Below are positions 31,467-41,935 of a DNA stretch of 64,000 bases, piece by piece; the stretch's first letter is position 1; every line of letters begins with the position of its first letter. The notes under the pieces are model-generated. The model made no database searches and was not told the origin of the DNA. It saw only the letters and a program-made list of their open reading frames with translations. Location: NCBI GenBank assembly GCA_035771165.1, contig JAWNZC010000368.1, positions 1,714,001 through 1,778,000 of the forward strand. The letters run 5' to 3'. The stretch is from Paragorgia papillata. Its lineage: Eukaryota > Cnidaria > Anthozoa > Scleralcyonacea > Coralliidae. A program made the position numbers and the translations under genes.

Positions 31467-31600
31467 ATATACTGCCGAAACAGAGAACGTAGGAGTCTAA
31501 CGTTTCAAGCGAAGACCCTTCGTTAGGGCCACGTTTCTCTCTGACGAAGAGTCTTCGCTTGAAACGTTAGACTCCTACGTTCCCTGTTTCGGCAGTATAT
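31467..31600. repeat. Inverted junction at the left edge of unit B
   Basis: Fifty-base arms at 31,467-31,516 and 31,551-31,600 are inverted copies with one or two mismatches (CTGCCGAAACAGAGAACGTA against TACGTTCCCTGTTTCGGCAG). The 34-bp centre and the start of the right arm contain CTGACGA...GCTTGAAACG, which has the order of a hammerhead core although stem II would be weak. Position 1 of the window starts inside the same right arm. A single left-type arm recurs at 58,670-58,730 at the start of unit C. Confidence 0.75.
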
Positions 31601-32298
31601 CAAACCTTACTATATTTTAATTATATTAATTGTTATATTCTGTCACTCGAAATGAAATCCGGAAATATCAGACCTTCTCCCACACGTCATTATCACCTTG
31701 GTTACCATCACGTATTGCCATTGGCTAATAACTAAAACCTGTCCAGACGTGTATAATGTCTCTCTGCCCTTTTTCTCTTAACATTCGCTTCTAATTCTGA
31801 ATATTTTGACTGTATTTTCTTTAACTAGCATGGGAAAACATAATATAGCATTATTATTCTGTCTTATTCATTTTTCAAGCGTTTACAAGCTTAACTAAAA
31901 ATTCGAGGGAAAGTCCCTACTTAGCTCCGGAAACTCCCGACTAATATCATATACATGATGATTATATTTCATAAAGTACTTGTAATAACATGCACCTATT
32001 GGTCAGTTTTTGTTACGTATGCTCGATACACGATACCATAGCTTATCAGTTTCTTCTGCTCGTCAAGGACGCAGGTTCTGTATTTGAGCATTTGGATGGT
32101 AATTATTGATATATACATACTGAAGTTTCTCCGCAGACTCTGGTGAGCTGAACTTAACACGATTCATCGGAACAGCATTAGATTTTGACATTTTGTCCAC
32201 TCCATCCGCGAATGTAAGTAGATGATTTATATATTAAACTCAGAAGAAATAATATCGAGACATTAGTCTTTCATGGCAGCATGGCTTTCCGAGACGAA

Positions 32299-32345
32299 TA
32301 AAATCGTCTGGCGTTAGACAGAGTAGAATCGTCTGGCGTTAGACA

Positions 32346-32380
<35 letters not shown>

Positions 32381-33426
32381 GTCTGGCGTTAGACAGAGTA
32401 GAATCGTCTGGCGTTAGACAGAGTAGAATCGTCTGGCGTTAGACAGAGTAGAATCGTCTGGCGTTAGACAGAGTAGAATCGTCTGGCGTTAGACAGAGTA
32501 GAATCGTCTGGCGTTAGACAGAGTAAAATCGTCTGGCGTTAGACAGAGTAGAATCGTCTGGCGTTAGACAGAGTAGAATCCTCTGGTGTTAGACAGAGTA
32601 AAATCGTCTGGTGTTAGACAGAGTAGAATCGTCTGGCGTTAGACAGAGTAGAATCCTCTGGTGTTAGACAGAGTAGAATCGTCTGGCGTTAGACAGAGTA
32701 GAATCCTCTGGTATTAGACAGAGTAAAATCGTCTGGTGTTAGACAGAGTAGAATCGTCTGGCGTTAGACAGAGTAGAATCGTCTGGTGTTAGACAGAGTA
32801 AAATCGTCTGGTGTTAGACAGAGTAAAATAGTCTGGTGTTAGACAGAGTAAAATCGTCTGGCGTTAGACAGAGTAGAATCGTCTGGTGTTAGACAGAGTA
32901 AAATCGTCTGGCGTTAGACAGGGTAAAATCGTCTGGTGTTAGACAGAGTAAAATCGTCTGGTGTTAGACAGAGTAAAATCGTCTGGTGTTAGACAGAGTA
33001 AAATAGTCTGGTGTTAGACAGAGTAAAATCGTCTGGCGTTAGACAGAGTAGAATCGTCTGGTGTTAGACAGAGTAGAATCGTCTGGTGTTAGACAGAGTA
33101 GAATCGTCTGGTGTTAGACAGAGTAGAATCGTCTGGCGTTAGACAGAGTAGAATCGTCTGGTGTTAGACAGAGTAGAATCGTCTGGCGTTAGACAGAGTA
33201 GAATCGTCTGGTGTTAGACACAGTAGAATCGTCTGGTGTTAGACAGAGTAGAATCGTCTGGTGTTAGACAGAGTAGAATCGTCTGGTGTTAGACAGAGTA
33301 GAATCGTCTGGTGTTAGACAGAGTAGAATCGTCTGGCGTTAGACAGAGTAGAATCGTCTGGTGTTAGACAGAGTAGAATCGTCTGGCGTTAGACAGAGTA
33401 GAATCGTCTGGTGTTAGACAGAGTAG
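32299..33426 (+). repeat. 25-bp minisatellite, about 45 copies
   Basis: The unit is roughly AGAATCGTCTGGCGTTAGAC plus AGAGT, with recurrent variants (GCG/GTG, AGAATC/AAAATC). There is no spacer between units, so this is not a CRISPR array. Single unit copies exist at 755-790, 1576-1600, 34,688 and 35,579. The array is thus an amplification of a pre-existing word in the repeat family, and unit A has no array. GTCTGGCGTTAGAC can fold as a wobble-containing hairpin. Confidence 0.95.
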
Positions 33427-33449
33427 TTGTTGCGTCTGTACTCTGTATG

Positions 33450-33705
33450 GTAAAGCAAGGCAAAGCAAAGTAAAGTAAAGTAAAGCACAGCGCAGCGAAG
33501 CGAAGCAAAGCAAAGCACAGGAAAGCAAAGCAAAGCAACGCACAGCAAAGCAAAGCACAGCACAGCACATCACGGCAAAGCACAGCAAAGCACAGCAAAG
33601 CACAGCAAAGTAAAGCAAAGTAAAGCAAAGCAAAGCACAGCGAAGCACAGCAAAGTAAAGCACAGCGAAGCACAGCAAAGTAAAGCACAGCGAAGCAAAC
33701 AATAT
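33450..33705. repeat. 5-bp purine-rich simple repeat (unit B, first tract)
   Basis: AAAGC/ACAGC pentamers after the leader GCGTCTGTACTCTGTATGG. The minus-strand open frames are artefacts. Confidence 0.9.
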
Positions 33706-34690
33706 CCCATATCTTCAAAGACCCTGTGTCGAGCTCAAGTCAGTGTCGTATAGTCTTGTTCTTTGTGTTTATGATTGAACATTACATAGCGTACATTACA
33801 TCGATTTGCAATGTATATATATATATTTTTTTAAGGAAGGCTATAGGAAGCTTGTTGTTTGAATAACAATTAGGGCATATCAAACATTCTTTCAGTTTCA
33901 CTCTCCAGAATCTCTTGTATTTCTTAATATTTAGTTATATCTAAACTTGGCAAAAAACTAACATTCCTAACAATTAAATAGTTACGAAGAATCATGTTCA
34001 GTAGAACATTTCAAGAGAAGCTTTCAGAGTTATCTACCGCCACATAATTCAGCAGAAAATTTGCCTTGACTTAACGGTATCTGAAGTGTTCAAAATTCGG
34101 TTGAAAAATCGGTTTGCAAACAGAAAATTACAAAATTGGTCTTCTTGGAATACCATTTGATTTCACGATAATATTCGTGTAATTTGATACTCTTTTCAAG
34201 GAGAAAGCGAAACTCCATCGTCAGTTTTTTAACCAAATGTTGCGAATTTACCTCGCCAAGTACCTACTACAAGTTACAGTTTGGTTTTTGAATATTTTAT
34301 TATTCATGCTACTGTGTTAGGCCCGAATATAATGTTTAATGATAATTTTTGCCACTCGTGGAAGTCTAAAATAGTAGATCTTTTTAGCGTTTTACTAAAC
34401 GGCGAAAACGATTCGAAAACGATAGTGTGGACGGAAAACTTTTGATTACGTTTTCGATATACGAGGTCTTTAGTGTGGACATGGTGAGGTCTAAACATGA
34501 ACTCACCCAATTGTCAGGAAAATGTTTATCGACAATCTCTCTCATAGTGGCCTGCTGTGAATTAGATTTTGACATTTTGTCCAAATGTCCCGAATGTAAG
34601 TAGATAATTTGTGTTAAACTCAGACGAAGTAATATCGAGACATTATAGTCTTTCATGCATAGCTAATAGCTTTCCGAGACGTCACGAGTA
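33706..34690. other. Extra segment of unit B, non-coding
   Basis: Has no counterpart in unit A but matches unit C (58,860-59,096 and 59,983-60,170). At its right end it repeats the AATGTAAGTAGATAATTTGTG stretch also present at 688 and 32,214, showing a partial internal duplication of unit B. TTTGATTTCA near 34,158 is the single-copy site that is duplicated around the element at 59,097-59,972. Confidence 0.55.
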
Positions 34691-34869
34691 AAATCGTCTG
34701 GCGTTAGACAGGGTAAAAAGATCAAGTTCCGGTGATTGTCACTGATAGAGATCAATACTTTTGAATGTGTTTATTATCTAAGATTATTTCTAAGTATAAA
34801 AGGAATGGACAGTTCTGGAAATGTTGCTTTTGACCACTGAACTGAAAATTGTTGCGTCTGTACTCTGTA

Positions 34870-35275
34870 TGGTAAAGCAAACAAGGCAAAGCGAAGCAAA
34901 GCAAAGCGAAGAAAAGCAAAGCACAACAAAGCAAAGTAAAGCAAAGTAAAGCAAAGCAAAGCAAAGCAAAGCAAAGTAAAGCACAGCAAAGCACAGCAAA
35001 GCAAAGCACAGCAAAGCACAGCAAAGCACAGCAAAGCACAACAAAGCAAAGCAAAGCACAACAAAGCAAGGCAAAGCACAGCAAAGCACAGCAAAGCACA
35101 GCAAAGCACAGCAAAGCACAGCAAAGCACAGCAAAGCACAGCAAAGCACAGCAAAGCACAGCAAAGCACAGCAAAGCACAGCAAAGCACAGCAAAGCACA
35201 GCAAAGCACAGCAAAGCAAAGTAAAGTAAAGCACAGCAAGTCAAAGGACAGCATAGCAAAGCAAAGCCAAGCAAG
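34870..35275. repeat. 5-bp purine-rich simple repeat (unit B, second tract)
   Basis: Counterpart of 958-1325. It has an almost pure 10-bp period AAAGCACAGC from about 35,075 to 35,215, more homogeneous than in unit A, which indicates recent slippage or conversion. Confidence 0.9.
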
Positions 35276-35289
35276 CACGCTGTGACGCA

Positions 35290-35575
35290 ATTTAATTAAA
35301 TCCGCGCAAACAAATCCGAACCTGAGTGGTTTTGTCATTTATTATTCTGGACTCAAGTTTCCTCAGTCTAGTATACGTTTTGTTCTTTGTGTTTATGATT
35401 GAACATTACATAGCGATATTTCGAACGGCAGAACGCATACTCTGTAAGGTTAATAAGCGCACTGACACTGGCCGTGTGACTCAATTATATTTAAATCCAC
35501 ACGAACGAAACTGCGCGTTTGAGTTCTTTAGTTATCAGTAACGTGCGCGGCTTTCCAAGACGTCTCTTCTTGACA

Positions 35576-35607
<32 letters not shown>

Positions 35608-37672
35608 AGATAAAGTTCTTCTTCAACAACAATGCGAATGAAAAGGTTAATCAACAGTGTCTTTAACCCATTCATGCATGGCTTTCCCAGACGTCTCTTC
35701 TTGACGAGTAACATTGTGTCCTACGCAGTTTTTCCGACCGTGAGTGCTCGCGACATTGTGGTAAACAAGATTTACTTTACTACTTTGTTTCTATGATTTT
35801 CGCCAACCTTTCTCAGTTTCCTAACGTGTAATAAATATTTAACTGATGTAAAGCTGTTGGACAAGATGTGCTTTGAAAGATGGTTCGACCAGACATGATT
35901 GCACGCACGTAGCCTCCTCGGCAAGCAACTCTGTGTGGTTTCCCAGAACTGTGACTTCTGCTGTACGGGCAGTGATGTTTTGATCAAGATCTTGACTTTA
36001 TTTCAACTGTACGGGCAATATTTTTGTCGAGATATTCAATTTGGCCGAACACGAAAGGGAGCGGAAAATTTGAATATCCCGACCAAAATATTGCCCGTAC
36101 AGTTGAAATCAAATAAAGATCTTGGTCAAAAATCACTGCCTCTACAGCAGAAGTCACAGTTCTGGGAAGCCACACAGAGTTGCCTGCGAAGGAGATGGCT
36201 AGCACGCACGATATATCGACAAGTTTAATTTATGTGGCGAGAGCGCACCTGTGAAGAAGTTTAATTTGACGCAAATTTATACTAGAAGAAATCTCTCGGC
36301 AATATAATGTGTCAGTCTGTCAGAAGATGCATAAATATTTTAAACAGATTCAGTTCTTGAACCAACATAAACAACAAAAGTTAGTAAATTAATGGAAGTA
36401 ATATGTACATTAAGAATCGTTTGGTAACATTTAATGTATACATCTATTCAAGACTGGTGTGCATGACCTCCGAAGAGGAGCAGAAGAAGAGCATTTTGTG
36501 GTAAACAAGATCTCACGTTTCAGTAGTTTGAAATAGATATTTATATACGCAGAAAAATATCTTACATCTCAAGAACATATTATTAAACTGACAATGATAC
36601 TATAGACTATTTTATTTTGCTTTGCAATGACGATAAAGATGAAATATGTGTGTTTCCGATTAGTTTATAGAGAATTTGTCTTCTTGGAATATCATTTGAT
36701 TTCACGATAATATTATTGTAATTTCATATTTAAAAAGGCTACTGACGTGACTGCAGTAACATTTCTAAAAGGTCAAAGTGAAACGTTTGTGTGAGCACAG
36801 TAAGCAGACAACCTTAAGGTCTACAAGACACGTCAAGAAAGACAGTTGTAAAACATGTCACGCTACTATGCTACTGAATTTAGTAAAAAAATCGCATTTT
36901 CGAAAACGCAAGCGGTGATTGGTTAAAAGCGGTGTTTTATAACTCTATGGAAAACAGGGAAAGATTATATACGCCATCCAATACGCCAACCATTACGCCA
37001 CATAATATATGCTATTATACGCTTTAATCCATTTTTTTTTTTCACAGAAAAAATTTTCCGTGTTTCTATAGAATTATAGAAACACGAGAGGAAGTTTGGG
37101 GAAACGAAAAGTTACAGTGGGAACAGAGATTCCGCAGGGCAAGTGTTTCCACACTAAATCATATAATATCCAACACGAATGTTGCTCTTTAATTAAATCC
37201 AAGCAATGCTCTCTTTGTGAAGGTACGGTGTTTGAATGATGGCAAATTTCTTTTCAAATACACAACGCTCCTTTTGATGTAAAATCGCCAACCTTCGTTC
37301 TCAGGGCCTTTTTGAAAACGGGAGGGCGGGAAGAGGCCCGGGTGTAATAAATTAGCAATTTAATTTAGCATGCAAAATCATTTTGAGTAATGCAGTCTCG
37401 TGGAAGAAGTTCATTGTAATGGTTGTCCCGTTGGCGGTCCCGTTGAAGCTTTGTGATCACAACTGGCACAAAACTATGAATAATTATGTTTTCCAAGGAA
37501 TGTTTAAGAAAAGCAATCAACCAATGAAAACGCAAAGCCCACCAGCCGATGCCAGGGCCTTTTCCCGCCCTACCAATTTCAAAAAGACTCTGGGAACGAA
37601 CTTTGTAAAAGTGCGTGTTTGCAGAATAGTACAGTTTGGCAAGTAGCAATATTTGCCATAATACGTATAGTC
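35290..37672. other. Non-coding duplication sequence of unit B
   Basis: Matches 1330-3665. It contains the 292-bp foldback element and otherwise no recognised gene. Confidence 0.5.
35910..36201. mobile_element. Foldback MITE with 9-bp target duplication (unit B copy)
   Basis: Same 292-bp element as 1902-2193, with the same GCACGCACG duplication at 35,901-35,909 and 36,202-36,210. Shared length and flanks show that the insertion predates the A/B duplication. Confidence 0.8.
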
Positions 37673-38488
37673 GCTGTTACACGATGATGCAATGATTTGT
37701 GAAACCTGTGTCGCAACACTATTGACGGTACCGCAAACGATGGCGGCAGTACATTTAACCATAATGCTTTGTGACCTCAAATCACGAATAACAACTAAAC
37801 ATTGTTTATCATGTTAAAATGGATTAAGTAAGCAAGAGCTTCATTCCTATATACCAAAGTTTACCCTTTCAAAATCTGTTAATTACTCTGCAAGAAACAG
37901 TATTTAATGTGTGCAAAGGATTGTGGTTAAATGTACAAGACGTCACTCAAAAAGTCATTTGCGCGATGACGTAAGATGACGTTGGGTGACTACAACTATA
38001 CCAGAATGCTTTGCCAGTATTCTAGGGTTTTGGCTAAAACGGATGACTCCAAGGAACCTGTCCAGTCCCTTCGCGGCTTTTCTAAAATGTGTCAACAAAT
38101 ATGTTTTCCCAAAAAGCTAGCGGGTAAACCAGATTTCTGATTAGGGTTAGAGTTTATGTTGTGGTTACAGTATTTGCTAAAATCTTGAGACTCACTGAAA
38201 CTTGACGACAAATTTGGAAAAAACAAATTTGACGACATATTTTGGAAAAGCCGCGAAAGGATTGGACGGGTCCTTTTGAGTCATCCCTTTTAGGCGAAGC
38301 CTTAGAATACTGGCAAAGCATTCTGGTAGTTGTAGTCATCCAACTCCATCTCACGTCATCATGCAAATGGTCTATTGCGACTGACAGGTTTCAAGACGCG
38401 TGTTACACGTTGCAATCTGTCTTGAAACTTGTCTCGCAATAGCGTTGCAACACAGGTTTTACAAATCCCTGTATCGTGTAACAACAGC
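37673..38488. mobile_element. Long foldback element, 816 bp (unit B copy)
   Basis: Counterpart of 3666-4481 with the same terminal and internal inverted arms and scattered substitutions. It was therefore present before the segmental duplication. Confidence 0.62.
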
Positions 38489-38759
38489 TTATAGGCTATT
38501 TACCGAGACGGAGATAACTATAACTAGCGAGTTAACGACTTCGAGGTAACTAACATGCTCAGGGTCTCTTCTTATGCTCCCGGTAAGCGAGCTGGCCCAC
38601 TTAGCGAAATCTCGCATCATACTTATTACTCGGGCTACCGCAGGTAGACGAGTCTAGGTTTCGCGATTATTTTTATTTTTTTGCGACGCGTTATTAGTCC
38701 TCTGCGCGGCCGCTGGCGATATTGACCAATAAGCTTTGCGAAACTGAGGCATGTGACTT

Positions 38760-39678
38760 TATTATATAGCATGCTATCGGATATGAGCTTTTTGCGTAAT
38801 CTGATTGGTTCCCTACTACTAGGCTATCAGCTCATATCCTACTAGTAGAGGAAAAACAAGATGGCGGCATGTTTTTTTAAACTGCCGAAAAGAGTTGAAA
38901 TTGACTGATTTTTAAACAGAAAAACATCAACACCCTCAAACCAATGTATAAAAAAAAAACATTGTGTAAAAATACATTAACAAATACACAATTTAGCATG
39001 GTAAATGGTAAAATTCACCTAAAAATTACGTATTTTTACTTCAAAAACCTGACTAAATTAACGGGTTGATATTAATTTGTTGCCAAACAAAGAAACTCAG
39101 TTAAAATCAAGCTTACAACACACATTTCATAGGAGATCACCAGTAAAGAGACATTTTTTATTTAGATAAGCATTTGGAGTAGTAAAAAGCATGTTTTTCA
39201 AAAACAACCAACTAAGTAATTTAGTTTCACTGCCGAAGGTGTTTCAGTTTCATTTTTGCATGAAATCAAAACCTTTTTTACGACAGCAACGCTAATATAA
39301 ACAACTGACCCACCTTTTGACTTCATAAATGTACCTTTTAATCTTTTTTGTTGATCTGCTTAACACATTTTTTGCCTCTCGAGCAACATTTATGCAGTAT
39401 TTCAAAGCTGTTTACCGAACAGCTCAGCGAGAAACTCTAATATTTACTCTATGTGAATGCATCATTACGCATGGCGGAAGTATTAGTTGCCAATGCCGGA
39501 AGTTTGTCGTTTGAAACATTTCGCTGCATGTAATTTTGTTTCTTGTACAGTGCTTGGCTATATAATAAAACAGTTATACCATTCGCTCTCGTCGTATACG
39601 AACTAATAGCCAACTCGGCGAAGCGCCTCGTTGGCTATGAGCTCATATACGACTCGAGCTCATGGTATAACTGTTAAA
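38760..39678. mobile_element. About 0.92-kb insertion present only in unit B
   Basis: Unit A reads GCATGTGACTATATCTATGC without interruption at 8560-8580, whereas unit B has about 920 extra bases. The right part is a hairpin (39,572-39,676: CAGTTATACCATTCGCTC... against ...GAGCTCATGGTATAACTG). The left part contains related GATATGAGC/GCTCATATCC arms (38,780-38,840). No coding frame or clean target duplication is seen. Confidence 0.65.
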
Positions 39679-39679
39679 T

Positions 39680-41155
39680 ATCTATGCATGTGACCAGTGC
39701 GTGACTGCATGTGCCTCCTTTCTTTTCGACTGATGAGTGCTCTTTCTCGTCTCGGATGTGTTTTGTGTGTTCACAGATATAGTTATTGGGCAGTAATGTC
39801 GCTGGCAAGTATCTTGATATGATATACGCTTACAATCGCGCACACAGTTCATTAAGTGACAGTTCATTTTCTAGGCAAACATGAAGCTGTGTAATAAGGC
39901 GAAGAGACTTGACATATTGAACGTTGTACTGTGCATGTGTGGAAATAATACTTTCTTTCTTTGCTTTCCTGATGTCTGATCACTCGTCTCGGATGTGTTC
40001 TGTGTGTTCACAGACATAGTTATTGGTCAGTAATGTCGCTGGCAAGTATCTTGATATTATATACGCTTATATAGCGTATACAATCGCACACGGTTGTGTT
40101 GTTGATATTTAATACCCGAAGAGACTCGACATATGAACGCTGTGTACATGTGTGGAAATACGTTAAATACAGGCAATCGTGTTTTGTTATTGCAAATTGT
40201 GTTTTCTATCGGAGAATTGGATTGTGTTTTGACTTTTGTCTGTGAGCAATGTGTTTAATAGACTTTAGATCTTAGCACTGCATGTGACAACCTGCGCATG
40301 TATATGATTGCAGCTTCGATAACACTTCAGTACCTTTTACCCAAAACACCTTTACGGCTTCACCTACTATATATAGCACTGTGATTTTGCAGTAGCTCGA
40401 GTGAACGCCTAACCAGGCGTCTTGTTTCTCTATTAAAATGTCGTTGCGTTCATATGAGAAACTGCCGAGAGCTCGGTAGCGCGTGCCGAGATCTCGGTAA
40501 GGGTGATGAAATTTTCCCATATGAACACTTCCTCCCGCTTACTGGGATGAAGTCATTAAGGACAAAAAGTTATCTTTTCCGATGAGATTTAAGAATAGTT
40601 GAAGATTTTATTGTTTATTAGAATATAAATCATAGTTATATAATAAAAGGATTGATTTTGAAGCGGACAAACCTGTGCAATACGACAAAATTGTGTTCTC
40701 TGATGGCTGATGTCTTGTCACGGATCGTCAGACAAGCAAATTTTATTCATGCTTTCTCTTCCCTAGGCGGGACGAAAACTACCATATGAACACAAGACAG
40801 ACTTCGTCTCGCTTACCGGGCCAGCTAGCTTACCAGGACCATATGAACATGCCCTTAATCTAGTTCATTCATGATATAGATGATATCCCGATCGTTCTTT
40901 AACAAATTTAACTAGTATTCTAGAAGTACCAATTCGTAATCTAACGTGCTGTGAGTGTTTTGAACAGCTTAAAAAACGCTCCGTTATTGATCGTTTTTGC
41001 TTTGATTCCTTTAATTTCAAATAAGAATGATAATTCTATATATAAAGTTCTATGTTCATTAGTATACTTTTTCCAAAATTCGATCCCTATTTGTATTTTT
41101 TCTGAAGCAGATAGGTTTTATCAGTTTTGTTCACCTGTTTCTCGTTCTTTTGCAG
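39680..41155. other. Gene-proximal upstream region of TPR-CHAT copy 2
   Basis: Matches 8575-10,026. The about 125-bp block is again present twice (near 39,715-39,845 and 39,955-40,095). A pyrimidine-rich tract ending TTTTGCAG (AG at 41,154-41,155) precedes the short exon. Confidence 0.5.
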
Positions 41156-41190
41156 CTTGCAGTTAAAAACGGTCTTGCCAGTATACAAAA

Positions 41191-41238
41191 ATGGCATCCG
41201 CTCAAGAAAGTTTTGATGTGGGCAAAATGCGCCGTGAT
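41191..41238 (+). CDS. Candidate first coding exon of TPR-CHAT copy 2
   Basis: Sixteen codons identical in protein to the exon at 10,055 (MASAQESFDVGKMRRD), ending at GTAAGT (41,239). The predicted intron runs to the AG at 41,904-41,905. The joined frame reads IFQARNRNIVM before continuing from 41,936. Confidence 0.6.
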
Positions 41239-41875
41239 GTAAGTAACTTAAATATCAGTACTGTTTTTAGAACTATTTCAAAAAAAGACGAAGAATCTAT
41301 TTTAGTTTTTTATTTTCATTTATTCATTTCAGTTTATTCTTTTATTCATTCATTCATTTATTTCTTTTCTTTCCTCCTTCCTTTTTTTCCTTCTTTCCTA
41401 TATAGTCGTTTCATTTCGGCAAATCTACATCCATAAAAATCCCACAGCTTCAGTGTTGACAAGATGAGCTTGCAACAAACTTGTAGCACGCCTGTTCACA
41501 AGTTGTTAAGAAGTTGTGATTTTATCAAGCCAATGCAAGCTTCTTGTTGTCAACCTTGTAGCAATTTCGTAAGTGCAAAGCAGTAACAAGTTGTTGCAAC
41601 AATTTGTCACAAGTCCGTTGTAGTCATCAACTTTGTTGCAAGTTGTCAACAACCTATTACAGACATGTTAACAAACTGGAAACAATCCCGGTAACGGCAT
41701 GTTAAAACGGCCCTGTAGCAACTTGCTTCACTGGCGTTTTATCGTGTAGTTTAGAAGGGGACAATTTTTTTGTAACACTAGCTCAATTTGACTCCTCACC
41801 CCACCCTCTACTCTATCTCTACCAAACCTCGGTTTACTACAAACGTCTGCTGCACACGTTTTGGTTAGCTTTTTT

Positions 41876-41887
41876 GCTATATAAATA
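41876..41887 (+). promoter_or_regulatory. Possible TATA box before copy 2 main exon
   Basis: CTATATAAATAT lies about 30 bases before the CAGA at 41,903 and is preserved before copy 3 (62,321-62,332), but copy 1 has lost it with about 70 bp. It offers an alternative to the splice model: transcription could start at CAGA and translation at 41,936. Sequence alone does not decide. Confidence 0.3.
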
Positions 41888-41935
41888 TTTTTAAACTGAA
41901 AACAGATTTTTCAAGCAAGAAACAGAAACATTGTC

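Noticed and set aside
32299..33426. CRISPR-like array
   Set aside because: The 25-bp units are directly abutting with no spacers, in a eukaryotic genome; this is a minisatellite.
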